From Candidatus Bathyarchaeota archaeon (GTDB taxonomy: Archaea; Thermoproteota; Bathyarchaeia; TCS64), in contig DAOVCM010000043.1 of the NCBI GenBank assembly GCA_030670015.1, positions 1-6,975 on the forward strand: a DNA stretch of 6,975 nucleotides, given 5' to 3'. The notes under the pieces are model-generated. The model searched no databases. It was not told the DNA's origin and saw only the letters and a program-made list of their open reading frames with translations. Positions 1 through 6,222 of this stretch are shown piece by piece; the stretch's first letter is position 1, and the number at the start of each line of letters is the position of its first letter. The position numbers were made by a program, and so were the translations under genes.

Positions 1-1095
1 ACTACGGCGCCCTACTTTCACTACGGCTCCCGGAGCACCGCCCAGTTCTACCTGGAGACGGCGGCGGCCAACGGCTTCACCGCTGAGTCGATGGGCTGCC
101 CGATTATCATAGCCGACGGGACGTATGGCACAGAGGACGTACGAGTCGACATCCCTGACGGCCTTATCCTAAAGGAGGCTTTCTTGGCCAAGGGGATCGC
201 CGACGCTGACGCGATGATCGTGGTTAGCCACTTCAAGGGTCACGGAAGCGGGGTCTACGGCGGCAGCTTGAAGAACGTCGCTATTGGCTGCGGCTCGAAG
301 CGGGGGAAGCTGGACGTACATCTCACCACCCATCCCAAGGTTGGAATGACGCAGTGGAGCTTCCACGGTGAAAAATGTATAGGCGAGGAGTGCCCCGACG
401 CGACGGTCTGCAACAATATATGTCCTGTAGGCGCCATTAAGGTCTTGAAGGACCACATGGAGTGGGACAGGGAAAAGTGCATCGGCTGCTTCGGCCACCT
501 GAGACCCTTCTTCCGCTGTGAAGTCTGGGGCAAGGAGAAGTATGAGGATTGGAGGACATGGTTTCTCGTTGCCATGGGTGACGCCGCTGCAGGCTACCTC
601 CGCTACATGGGTAAGGAGAACGTCGGCTTCCTAACATACGCCATCGACATAACCCCAGCATGCGATTGCGTCCCCGGCTCCGACAGGCCAGTCATCCCCA
701 ACCTGGGTGTATTCGCGTCCAGGGACATGGTCGCCATCGATGTCGCCGCCCTCGACATGGCAGACAGATCTCCAGGAATATCTGGGTCGATGGCCGAGGA
801 GAAAGGGGTGATGGAGGAAGGCGCGGAGAAGTTCACCGGCATCGTTGGTATGAGCCAGTGGGTTACAGCCAACACGTGCAGCCTCCTTGGCGCCGGCTCC
901 AAGGAATACGATCTGGTCCTCCCCCCCGTATCTGATGACGAAGCGGGGTACTGCTTTCCTAGGTTCAGCCCAGAGCACACATCCGGATACTACCTTGCTA
1001 AGGGCGTCGAGAAGTTCGGTACATGGATTCCACCAGGCGGATTCAAGTACAACTCGGAGCCCTCAGTCCCCTACAAAGAAATGACAAAGAGATAG
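1..1095 (+). CDS. DUF362-family Fe-S protein, 5' end missing
   Basis: The reading frame is open from base 1 to a TAG at 1093-1095, giving 364 residues, so the true start lies before the window; the first in-frame ATG (91) is internal. Seen: the family signature SHFKGH (residues about 76-81) followed by GGSLKNVAIGCGS and a GKLDVH stretch, then a cysteine-rich insert at about 376-519, then DITPACDC (about 651-674), a SDRPVIPN stretch and a downstream ASRDMVAID motif. This order is typical of DUF362 (PF04015), proteins annotated as uncharacterised Fe-S center or 4Fe-4S proteins, usually about 370 residues, so little is missing. The ferredoxin-like insert is unusual: Cys spacing is C-x4-C-x5-C-x3-CP, then C-x2-C-x9-C, not two regular CxxCxxCxxxCP sets. 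No signal peptide or membrane segment is visible in the part present. The biochemical role is unknown; an Fe-S electron-transfer or redox role is inference. Confidence 0.9.
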   Translation, partial: TTAPYFHYGSRSTAQFYLETAAANGFTAESMGCPIIIADGTYGTEDVRVDIPDGLILKEAFLAKGIADADAMIVVSHFKGHGSGVYGGSLKNVAIGCGSKRGKLDVHLTTHPKVGMTQWSFHGEKCIGEECPDATVCNNICPVGAIKVLKDHMEWDREKCIGCFGHLRPFFRCEVWGKEKYEDWRTWFLVAMGDAAAGYLRYMGKENVGFLTYAIDITPACDCVPGSDRPVIPNLGVFASRDMVAIDVAALDMADRSPGISGSMAEEKGVMEEGAEKFTGIVGMSQWVTANTCSLLGAGSKEYDLVLPPVSDDEAGYCFPRFSPEHTSGYYLAKGVEKFGTWIPPGGFKYNSEPSVPYKEMTKR

Positions 1096-1096
1096 A

Positions 1097-1140
1097 CCTT
1101 TTTCTCCATTATCCCTGTTAAAATCCTGATCTCTTTTTAC
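1097..1140 (+). terminator. T-tract terminators after the DUF362 gene
   Basis: Two runs of five T (1099-1103 and 1134-1138) lie in pyrimidine-rich sequence starting three bases after the DUF362 stop codon. There is no strong GC stem. Archaeal RNA polymerase terminates at such T-tracts without a hairpin, so this is a likely termination zone for the upstream gene. Confidence 0.5.
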
Positions 1141-1300
1141 CCAACTATATCTTGTACGATATGCGAAGTCTTCAGATATGCTTATTGAAATAATCAGACT
1201 CTGAGTAAAAGCCTGCCATCTAAACCGTGAAGGGAACACACCCTAGGGGCATAATAACCGTACCTGGTAGGTGGAGATGTTCAACATGTATATCTTCAAC

Positions 1301-1323
1301 ATATGAATCATAGAAATTCATAT
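1301..1323. repeat. Inverted repeat, 8-bp arms with 7-nt loop
   Basis: The arm atatgaat (1301-1308) is exactly complementary to attcatat (1316-1323), with catagaa between them. The stem is all A/T except one pair, so it would be weak as RNA; a protein-binding site is as plausible as a hairpin. It lies mid-intergenic, far from either flanking gene end, so no target is evident. Confidence 0.4.
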
Positions 1324-1390
1324 TAGCATCATGGGGTCGCACATCCGGGAACGTAGGTTAAGTTATCCTTTCTTCTGGCGAGCCCCCACT

Positions 1391-1413
1391 TAAATTTTAT
1401 ATGTAATTAAATG
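1391..1413 (+). promoter_or_regulatory. AT-rich TATA-like stretch, target unclear
   Basis: The sequence around ttaaattttatatg resembles an archaeal TATA box and stands out from its surroundings. On the plus strand it would start RNA near 1425-1430, antisense to or short of the PDCD5-like gene, with only tiny frames downstream. It could be a promoter for a small or antisense RNA, or simply AT-rich 3' flank of the minus-strand gene. Confidence 0.25.
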
Positions 1414-1489
1414 TTCTCGATGGTCCCTTAAAATGGATGATCGTCTCGAAGCCTTATGAACAGAAGTTATATCAACTGTCGAGAGTAAC

Positions 1490-1879
1490 CTACTTTTTCT
1501 CCCTTAACATCTGCTCGATGCTCTTGAGCTCGCCGTGCTCCTTATACTTTATAGTAGTTTTCAGCCTTACGGGAAGGCCCAGCTGTCTCAGGAATTGGAA
1601 GAGGCTCCCCCCGTCGATGTGCTGTTTGATCCTCCCCATCTTTATTGCCTCTACCAAGGCCTCCTCGACCTTTGGCATGACGCTCGGGAACTGAGCGCTC
1701 GCAATGTCGAAGATCTCCCACGCCTTGCCGATGAAATATCTGTCCAGAACCTCCCGGGGGCTTCGCTCCTCTGGTTCTGCCTTCTCCACAGGAGCCTCCG
1801 TTTTACTCATCATCCTTCGCTTTAGATTCAGCAGCTTCCGCCTCCTCAGCCTCTCAAGTTTATCGTCGACAGGTTTCAT
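1490..1879 (-). CDS. PDCD5-family double-stranded DNA-binding protein
   Basis: A 129-residue protein when started at the ATG read from 1879. Seen: a basic N-terminal helix (DKLERLRRRKLLNLKRRMM, about residues 6-24), a charged Pro/Glu linker (about 25-41), then a helical core with AQFPSVMPKVEEALVEAIK (62-80), MGRIKQHIDGGSLFQFLRQL (81-100) and a C-terminal TTIKYK strand with a charged tail. This matches the layout of the PDCD5/dsDNA-binding family (PF01984): basic N-terminal helix, a triple-helix core, and a KTTIKY-like end. Archaeal members are small DNA-binding proteins of about 110-125 residues whose cellular role is poorly known. An upstream in-frame ATG (1936) would add 19 residues; I prefer 1879 because the family begins near the acidic/basic helix and a TATA-like element sits about 36 bp upstream. 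It is divergent from the YjbQ-like gene and convergent with the DUF362 gene. Confidence 0.85.
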   Translation of the reverse strand: MKPVDDKLERLRRRKLLNLKRRMMSKTEAPVEKAEPEERSPREVLDRYFIGKAWEIFDIASAQFPSVMPKVEEALVEAIKMGRIKQHIDGGSLFQFLRQLGLPVRLKTTIKYKEHGELKSIEQMLREKK

Positions 1880-1910
1880 TCCAGGGTCTGAAAATAATGC
1901 ACTGTGGTCT

Positions 1911-1920
1911 CTTATAATCT
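1911..1920. promoter_or_regulatory. Shared TATA-like element between divergent genes
   Basis: The block cttataatct contains the self-complementary core ttataa (1912-1917), which reads as a TATA box on both strands. Its centre is about 36 bp upstream of the PDCD5-like ATG (1879, minus) and about 44 bp upstream of the YjbQ-like TTG (1959, plus). With archaeal initiation about 25 bp past the TATA centre, leaders of roughly 10 and 18 nt would result, the latter just including the Shine-Dalgarno site. This is inference from spacing and composition only. Confidence 0.4.
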
Positions 1921-1943
1921 TTCTAAGCCTTAACATAATTGTT

Positions 1944-1949
1944 GAGGTG
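1944..1949 (+). promoter_or_regulatory. Shine-Dalgarno site deciding the YjbQ start
   Basis: GAGGTG at 1944-1949 matches the anti-Shine-Dalgarno end of 16S rRNA and lies nine bases before the TTG at 1959. It selects that TTG over the in-frame GTG at 1947, which overlaps the site itself. Confidence 0.6.
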
Positions 1950-1958
1950 CGTACATCG

Positions 1959-2363
1959 TTGAGTGTGTATTCTGAAGTCTTTGATTTCGAGACTCGGGAG
2001 GAGTTCGACGTCGTGGACCTTACAGATTGGGTGGAGGCCGTTGTGAAGAGGGCTGGGATCCAAGAGGGGATTGCCGTCGTCTTCGCAGGTCATGCCACAG
2101 GCGTCATTCTCCTGAACGAGTATGAGTCAAGACTGCTGGAAGATCTCCGGAAATTCCTACGGCGCCTTGTACCTGCAGAGGAGGACTACCATCACCCTAT
2201 AAACGCCTTCGCACATCTCAGGTCAATGATCTTTACACCAAGTAGGGTCGTCCCTGTCCACAATGGCAGTCTGGCGTTAGGTACTTGGCAAAGCCTCCTC
2301 TGGGTTGAAGCGGAGAGGCGCCCGAGACGAAGGAGGGTCGAAGTCACTGTCATCGGGAGTTGA
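1959..2363 (+). CDS. YjbQ/UPF0047 family protein
   Basis: A 134-residue protein starting at TTG. Seen: an N-terminal strand FDFETREEFDVVDLTDWVE (8-26), then the family motif H45-A-T-G followed by NE (53-54), an acidic helix (LLEDLRKFL, 59-67), the HH pair (78-79), N82/H86 in NAFAHLRSM, and the C-terminal signature PVHNGSLALGTWQSL (99-113). These match PF01894 (UPF0047, YjbQ), normally 130-140 residues; E. coli YjbQ has been linked to a secondary thiamine-phosphate synthase activity, but the physiological role in archaea is not settled. The protein should be soluble and cytoplasmic, typically trimeric in known structures. The N-terminus MSVYSE fits the family, supporting TTG at 1959; a longer open frame reaching back to 1704 runs antisense through the PDCD5-like gene and is not real. 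The next gene is 62 bases downstream and appears to have its own promoter-like sequence. Confidence 0.88.
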   Translation: MSVYSEVFDFETREEFDVVDLTDWVEAVVKRAGIQEGIAVVFAGHATGVILLNEYESRLLEDLRKFLRRLVPAEEDYHHPINAFAHLRSMIFTPSRVVPVHNGSLALGTWQSLLWVEAERRPRRRRVEVTVIGS

Positions 2364-2382
2364 TCCTCCTACAGACTCCGGC

Positions 2383-2394
2383 AAATAATAAAAG
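2383..2394 (+). promoter_or_regulatory. TATA-like element before the aminotransferase gene
   Basis: The A/T run aaataataaaa sits 20 bases after the YjbQ-like stop and about 37 bp (centre) upstream of the aminotransferase ATG. With usual archaeal spacing, transcription would begin near 2413-2415, inside the left arm of the adjacent inverted repeat. Inferred from composition and spacing. Confidence 0.4.
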
Positions 2395-2405
2395 GCTAGA
2401 AGAGG

Positions 2406-2432
2406 TATCCATATTCTGTTTGAATATGGATA
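2406..2432 (+). promoter_or_regulatory. Perfect 11-bp inverted repeat holding the start codon
   Basis: The arm tatccatattc (2406-2416) is exactly complementary to gaatatggata (2422-2432), with the loop tgttt. The aminotransferase ATG (2426-2428) lies in the right arm. As RNA the hairpin would hide the start codon; as DNA it could be an operator for a dimeric repressor placed at the probable transcription start. The weak Shine-Dalgarno-like agaggt (2401-2406) is 19 bases before the ATG and touches the left arm. Confidence 0.6.
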
Positions 2433-3787
2433 TCGCTAGCGAGTACTCAAAGCAGAACCCTGGTTCCAAGGAGGCTTACAAGAAGGCCTGTAGGAACCTT
2501 CCTAGCGGCTGCACCCGGACTGTTCTCTACTGGCCGCCGTTCCCTCTGTGTTTGGCAGCTGGCCGCGGTACACGGCTGTGGGATGTGGACGGCAACAAAA
2601 GGATAGACTTCAACTTCAACAACACAACCCTGATCCTAGGTCATAACCACCCAAAGGTCGTTGAAGCCATAGAGGAGCAGCTTGGGAAAGGAACAGTTCT
2701 GGGAGGTCCCACCGAAGTGGAGCCCAAGCTTGCGGAGGAGCTAGTCAGGAGGCTTGATGGTGTTGATATGGTGAGGTTCACACCGTCTGGAACGGAGGCG
2801 AACATGCAGGCCGTCAGGCTGGCCCGCAGCTACACAGGCAGGGAAAAGGTCGCCAAGTGCGAGGGAGCCTATCATGGTTCTTGGGATGCAGTGGACATCA
2901 GTGTCGCCCCGCCTTTGGAGAAAGCAGGTCCTCGAGATGCACCCTTCAGCGTGCGGCAGCACGAGGGCATCCCAGACGGCGTCTTGGAGAATACCTTGGT
3001 CTTCCCATTTAACGACGCCGAGGCTGCTGAGGCGCTTGTAAGGAAACACAGGGACGAGCTGGCCGCTGTTATCGTCGAGCCTGTACAGAGGGACACACCG
3101 CCTACGCCCGACTTCCTTAAGGCCCTGAAGGATGTGACGAAGCGGCACGAGGTGCTCCTAATCTTCGACGAAGTGATATCCTTTAGGCTCAGCCAGGGCG
3201 GCGCCCAGGGGCTATACGGAGTTACTCCTGACATCACAACAATGGGAAAGATCATAGGTGGCGGCTTCCCCGTGGGCGCATACGCATCAAGGGAGGAGGT
3301 GATGGCTCCTGTCGTCCTACCTGAGACAGTGTTCCCTGATTTTAAGGCTCCGAGGCTCGGATTCTCCGGTACCTTCAACGCTCACCCGGTCTCCATGGCC
3401 GCGGGCCTCGCGGTGATGCAGGAGATGAAGCCTGAGGTCTACCGCAGGATGGATTTTCTGGGAGAGCGGATGAGGCGAGGGTTGAGAAGGGCTCTTGACG
3501 ACGTAGGAGTCGGCGCCTTCGTCGGAGGAATCGGCTCTTTCTTCCATATAATCTGGACTGGAGAGGAGGTGGTCGACTATAGGACCGCCGCCACCGGAAA
3601 TCGCGACCTTGGAAGGTACTTCTCCCTAGACATGATGAACAGAGGGTTCTTCCTCCTAGGTCACCCCAATGTTTCAGCGGTCACCACGGAAGAGGATGTG
3701 GATACTGCACTCGATGGCGCCCGTCAGAGCGTGAAAGCACTTAAACCTATTATCAAAGAACGGGCACCTCATCTACTCCACACATGA
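2426..3787 (+). CDS. Class III PLP-dependent aminotransferase, GSA aminomutase-like
   Basis: A 453-residue soluble enzyme. Seen in order: RGTRLWDVDGNKRIDF (47-62), LGHNHPKV (71-78), the phosphate-binding SGTEA (121-125), GAYHGSWD (147-154), IVEPV (216-220), IFDEV with the pyridine-nitrogen Asp248, and GKIIGGGFPVGAYA (274-287) with Lys275 as the predicted PLP Schiff-base lysine; then SGTFNAHPVSMAAG (314-327). This is fold-type I, class III (PF00202), closest in pattern to glutamate-1-semialdehyde 2,1-aminomutase, which is about 430 residues. I do not call it hemL: no tetrapyrrole genes are near, the VEPVQRD and FNAHP segments differ from what I expect of HemL, and many related enzymes of unknown substrate exist. 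The ATG at 2426 fits the family N-terminus; the frame extends back to a TTG at 2360 overlapping the YjbQ stop, adding 22 residues without family support. A molybdenum hydroxylase operon follows, suggesting a catabolic role, which is inference. Confidence 0.88.
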   Translation: MDIASEYSKQNPGSKEAYKKACRNLPSGCTRTVLYWPPFPLCLAAGRGTRLWDVDGNKRIDFNFNNTTLILGHNHPKVVEAIEEQLGKGTVLGGPTEVEPKLAEELVRRLDGVDMVRFTPSGTEANMQAVRLARSYTGREKVAKCEGAYHGSWDAVDISVAPPLEKAGPRDAPFSVRQHEGIPDGVLENTLVFPFNDAEAAEALVRKHRDELAAVIVEPVQRDTPPTPDFLKALKDVTKRHEVLLIFDEVISFRLSQGGAQGLYGVTPDITTMGKIIGGGFPVGAYASREEVMAPVVLPETVFPDFKAPRLGFSGTFNAHPVSMAAGLAVMQEMKPEVYRRMDFLGERMRRGLRRALDDVGVGAFVGGIGSFFHIIWTGEEVVDYRTAATGNRDLGRYFSLDMMNRGFFLLGHPNVSAVTTEEDVDTALDGARQSVKALKPIIKERAPHLLHT

Positions 3788-3790
3788 AAC

Positions 3791-3803
3791 TCCCTTTTTT
3801 AGT
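3791..3803 (+). terminator. T-tract terminator after the aminotransferase gene
   Basis: A run of six T (3795-3800) preceded by CCC lies eight bases after the aminotransferase stop, with no stem-loop. It fits archaeal T-tract termination and suggests that the hydroxylase genes are transcribed separately. Confidence 0.5.
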
Positions 3804-3827
3804 TGTGAAATCACTCGTGGACTGCGA

Positions 3828-3846
3828 CATAAAAAAGCCTTTTAGA
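3828..3846 (+). promoter_or_regulatory. BRE/TATA-like promoter for the molybdenum hydroxylase genes
   Basis: A purine run of six A (3831-3836) is followed by ccttttaga (3839-3846) in an 87-base gap. This resembles an archaeal BRE plus TATA pair about 33 bp upstream of the TTG start at 3875, implying a short leader. No clear Shine-Dalgarno site is seen before that TTG. Confidence 0.4.
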
Positions 3847-3874
3847 TGAGAGTGCAGTGGTTCATTGATTCAAG

Positions 3875-6220
3875 TTGTCGCAGAGGGCTTTCAGAGTTCT
3901 AGGTAAGAAAACTATCAGGAAGGATGGCGTCGCGAAGGTCACTGGACAGGAAATATACGCCTCCGACGTGTCCCTCCCGAACATGCTCCACGCACGGGTG
4001 CTTAAGAGTACTTTTCCTCACGCGAGGGTGAAGTCTATCGATGTTAGCGGGGCTGAAGCCTTGGGCGCAACGGTGGTTACTTTCGAGGAGACCCCTGATT
4101 TAAGGTTCTGTCCCAGGCTTGTGAGCGTCCCTGAGGCTACTTACAAGGATTGGCGTATGCTGACAGGCAAGCCCCGATATGTTGGGGAGGCGATAGCTGG
4201 TGTTGCAGCCGAGTCCGAGGAGGAGGCTCAGAGGGCTCTCGAAGCGGTTAAGGTTGAATTTGAGCCTCTAGAGGCCTCGTTCGACGCCTTGGACTCTATG
4301 GCGCCTGGGAGGGAGCTAGTCCACGAGGAGATCCTCTTAAAGGATGAGGTCCTGAAGGTTCGGAATAACATAGCCTGCCAGCTGGAGATAACCGAGGGAG
4401 ATGTAGAGGCGGGGTTCAGGGAAGCTGACGTGATTATTGAGCGGACCTACAGGACGAATAGGCGGTATCACAACCAGCTGGAGACTAAGTCTGTGGTTGT
4501 GAGACCTGAGCCAGACGGAGGTATCACTGTTTGGAGCACTACACAGACAATTCACAACACACGGCTACTCCTCCACGAAATATTCGGCCTGCCCGTGGGA
4601 AAGATACGAGTTGTAAAGGTTGCCCTAGGAGGCAGCTTCGGCTCAAGCATCCAGGTAAACCCCGTTGTCCCCATAGCAGTCGCCCTAGCGCTGAAGAGCC
4701 GGCGCCCTGTGAGGCTCACCTATACCCGCGAGGAGGACCTCCACGACCATGCATCTTATCAGATGATTTTCAAGCTCAAGATCGGAGTGAAAAAGGACGG
4801 AAAGCTTACCGCCGGACACATGGAGGCTATCCTAGACATTGGCGCCCATCAGATCCAGGCATACCCCCTCCTAGGGTGCGTCGTCGGTTGGTGGGTGAGC
4901 CTGTACAAGCTCCCCGCTAAGAGTTACGTCGGGAAAGCTGTCTACACCAACAAGGTGCCCAGCTGTGCTTTTCGGGGCTACGGTAACCCTCAGATAACAT
5001 GGGCCGTGGAGACCCTCATGGACGAACTCGCTGGGAAAATCGGGATAGACCCCCTAGACTTCAGGCTGAAAAACTACATAGGGTTGGGCGATCTTTTCTG
5101 GGGACAGGGCCCCACCGTCAAGTCTATCATTCATAGCTGCGGAGTGGAGGAGATACTCAAGAAAGGCGCTGAGATGATTGACTGGTACAACCGCCCCAAG
5201 CCCGAGACACAGACGGGGCGATACAGACGGGGTATTGGTATGGGCCGGGGATTTCATACAAGCAGTGCGGGTGCGCCAGTTCCGAGCAGCATCATTGACT
5301 TTGGGGGAGCTATGCTCAAGATGAATGAGGACGGGACTTTTGACTACGTGTCAGCCTTGATGGATCACGGCTGTGGAACCCTGGAAGCCCACACCAAGAT
5401 CATTGCAGAGGAGCTGTGCGTACCCTTGGATAACGTGAACATCATCTCAGCGGACACCGGCACAACCGTCTACGATGTGTGCACCCACGCTTCAAGAGGC
5501 GTGTACAGCGGAGGAGGGGCGGCTCTGAAGGTGGCCAGACAGGTGAAGGAGAAACTCAGGGACTTCGCCGGAAAGATGCTGGACGCATACCCACACGCCC
5601 TTAAGTTTAGATGTGACGAGGAGAGAGGGCAGGGTGTCATCTTCGCAGAAGGTATCGAGGGAAGGGAGATAACTTTCGGGGAGATCGCGTCGACAGCCCG
5701 ACATAAGAACTGGGGTACAATAGCCTCGGTTGACAGCTACAGGCAGCCGAGCTGTCCGCCTCACTTCACAGGATACTTCGTCGACGTGGAGGTGGACACC
5801 TGGACGGGGAAGATCCGGCCTGTCAGGGTCGTAGCGGGCGCCGACATAGGTACCGTCATTAACCCCGTGCTGGCTGCAGGGCAGGTGCACGGGGGCTTCG
5901 CCCAGGGGTGGAGCATGACAACGCTGGAGGACACCGTCTATGATCCAGTAAGCGGCGACCTTGTCAACCGAGGCTTCCTATCCAATTACAAGGTTCCCAG
6001 CAGCCAGGACTTGCCAGATCTGGAGGATTTCACTGTTTTCTTCGCCGACACATATGAGCCCACCGGGCCATTCGGAGCCAAGGGCATAGGAGAAGGCGCC
6101 CTCAACCCTGTGGCAGGGGCGGTGGCGAACGCCATCCAGAACGCTCTGGGCATCCGCTTTTTCGAGCTTCCAATCACACCGATCAAGGTTTTAGAGGCGT
6201 TGAAGGAAAAGGAGGCATAA
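3875..6220 (+). CDS. Molybdopterin-binding large subunit, xanthine dehydrogenase/aldehyde oxidase family
   Basis: A 781-residue catalytic subunit of a molybdenum hydroxylase. Seen: N-terminal RKDGVAKVTGQEIYASDV (15-32) and FPHARVKSID (47-56), as in the Ald_Xan_dh_C domain; molybdopterin-contact loop GGSFGSS (252-258); AFRGYGNPQ (365-373); DHGCG and an SRGVYSGGGA segment in the C-terminal half; and GPFGAKGIGEG with predicted catalytic Glu740. Length fits the family (about 750-790). These enzymes hydroxylate carbon centres of aldehydes or N-heterocycles with water and pass electrons through 2Fe-2S and FAD subunits. It lacks the AYRCSFR loop of form I CO dehydrogenase. Compared from memory with bovine xanthine dehydrogenase, the position of purine-binding Glu802 is Ile259 here and Phe914 is Tyr369, so xanthine is an unlikely substrate. 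The TTG at 3875 is the only start after an in-frame stop at 3866 that keeps the family N-terminus. The FAD subunit gene follows after two bases. Confidence 0.92.
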   Translation: MSQRAFRVLGKKTIRKDGVAKVTGQEIYASDVSLPNMLHARVLKSTFPHARVKSIDVSGAEALGATVVTFEETPDLRFCPRLVSVPEATYKDWRMLTGKPRYVGEAIAGVAAESEEEAQRALEAVKVEFEPLEASFDALDSMAPGRELVHEEILLKDEVLKVRNNIACQLEITEGDVEAGFREADVIIERTYRTNRRYHNQLETKSVVVRPEPDGGITVWSTTQTIHNTRLLLHEIFGLPVGKIRVVKVALGGSFGSSIQVNPVVPIAVALALKSRRPVRLTYTREEDLHDHASYQMIFKLKIGVKKDGKLTAGHMEAILDIGAHQIQAYPLLGCVVGWWVSLYKLPAKSYVGKAVYTNKVPSCAFRGYGNPQITWAVETLMDELAGKIGIDPLDFRLKNYIGLGDLFWGQGPTVKSIIHSCGVEEILKKGAEMIDWYNRPKPETQTGRYRRGIGMGRGFHTSSAGAPVPSSIIDFGGAMLKMNEDGTFDYVSALMDHGCGTLEAHTKIIAEELCVPLDNVNIISADTGTTVYDVCTHASRGVYSGGGAALKVARQVKEKLRDFAGKMLDAYPHALKFRCDEERGQGVIFAEGIEGREITFGEIASTARHKNWGTIASVDSYRQPSCPPHFTGYFVDVEVDTWTGKIRPVRVVAGADIGTVINPVLAAGQVHGGFAQGWSMTTLEDTVYDPVSGDLVNRGFLSNYKVPSSQDLPDLEDFTVFFADTYEPTGPFGAKGIGEGALNPVAGAVANAIQNALGIRFFELPITPIKVLEALKEKEA
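6211..6215 (+). promoter_or_regulatory. Shine-Dalgarno site inside the large-subunit gene end
   Basis: GGAGG at 6211-6215, within the last codons of the large-subunit gene, lies seven bases before the TTG at 6223. It decides that TTG as the start of the FAD subunit over the ATG at 6259, and implies coupled translation of the two subunits. Confidence 0.7.
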
Positions 6221-6222
6221 AA

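Larger units (their letters stand above)
1096..1489. other. Intergenic stretch without a convincing gene
   Basis: About 394 bases lie between the DUF362 stop and the stop of the convergent minus-strand PDCD5-like gene. No open frame here resembles a known protein, and I see no tRNA or rRNA pattern. It holds T-tracts at its left end, three related TTCA-containing words (ttcagatatg at 1171, ttcaacatg at 1280, ttcaacatat at 1295), an 8-bp inverted repeat at 1301-1323, an 8-bp ccctaggg palindrome at 1241, and an AT-rich TATA-like stretch at 1391-1413. Two very short frames (ATG at 1411, 6 codons; ATG at 1433, 8 codons) follow the TATA-like stretch but have no support as genes. The region is clearly more AT-rich than the flanking coding sequence. 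Confidence 0.6.

Noticed and set aside
603..980. Minus-strand open frames of 115-125 codons
   Set aside because: They lie opposite the DUF362 gene and show no recognisable protein features.
1241..1248. ccctaggg palindrome in the intergenic region
   Set aside because: An 8-bp palindrome is expected by chance at this scale and has no partner copy or nearby gene start.
1437..1694. An 85-codon plus-strand open frame
   Set aside because: Most of it is antisense to the PDCD5-like gene; its hydrophobic look comes from reading the complement of charged codons.
1880..1936. Longer PDCD5-like start at the ATG read from 1936
   Set aside because: It would put the start only 22 bases from the divergent gene with no promoter element before it; the family begins near the shorter start. 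It remains possible.
1704..1958. Upstream extension of the YjbQ-like frame
   Set aside because: It runs antisense through the PDCD5-like gene, has no family similarity, and the Shine-Dalgarno site and family N-terminus both point to 1959.
2360..2425. TTG start overlapping the YjbQ stop for the aminotransferase
   Set aside because: The 22 added residues do not fit the family N-terminus, and the GGGAG before the TTG directly abuts it, which is too close for a Shine-Dalgarno site.
2426..3787. A firm hemL (glutamate-1-semialdehyde aminomutase) call
   Set aside because: The PLP motifs are shared by the wider class III family, several segments differ from what I expect for HemL, and no tetrapyrrole genes are nearby.
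3875..6220. Form I CO dehydrogenase large subunit (coxL)
   Set aside because: The diagnostic AYRCSFR active-site loop is absent; the loop here is CAFRGYGNPQ.
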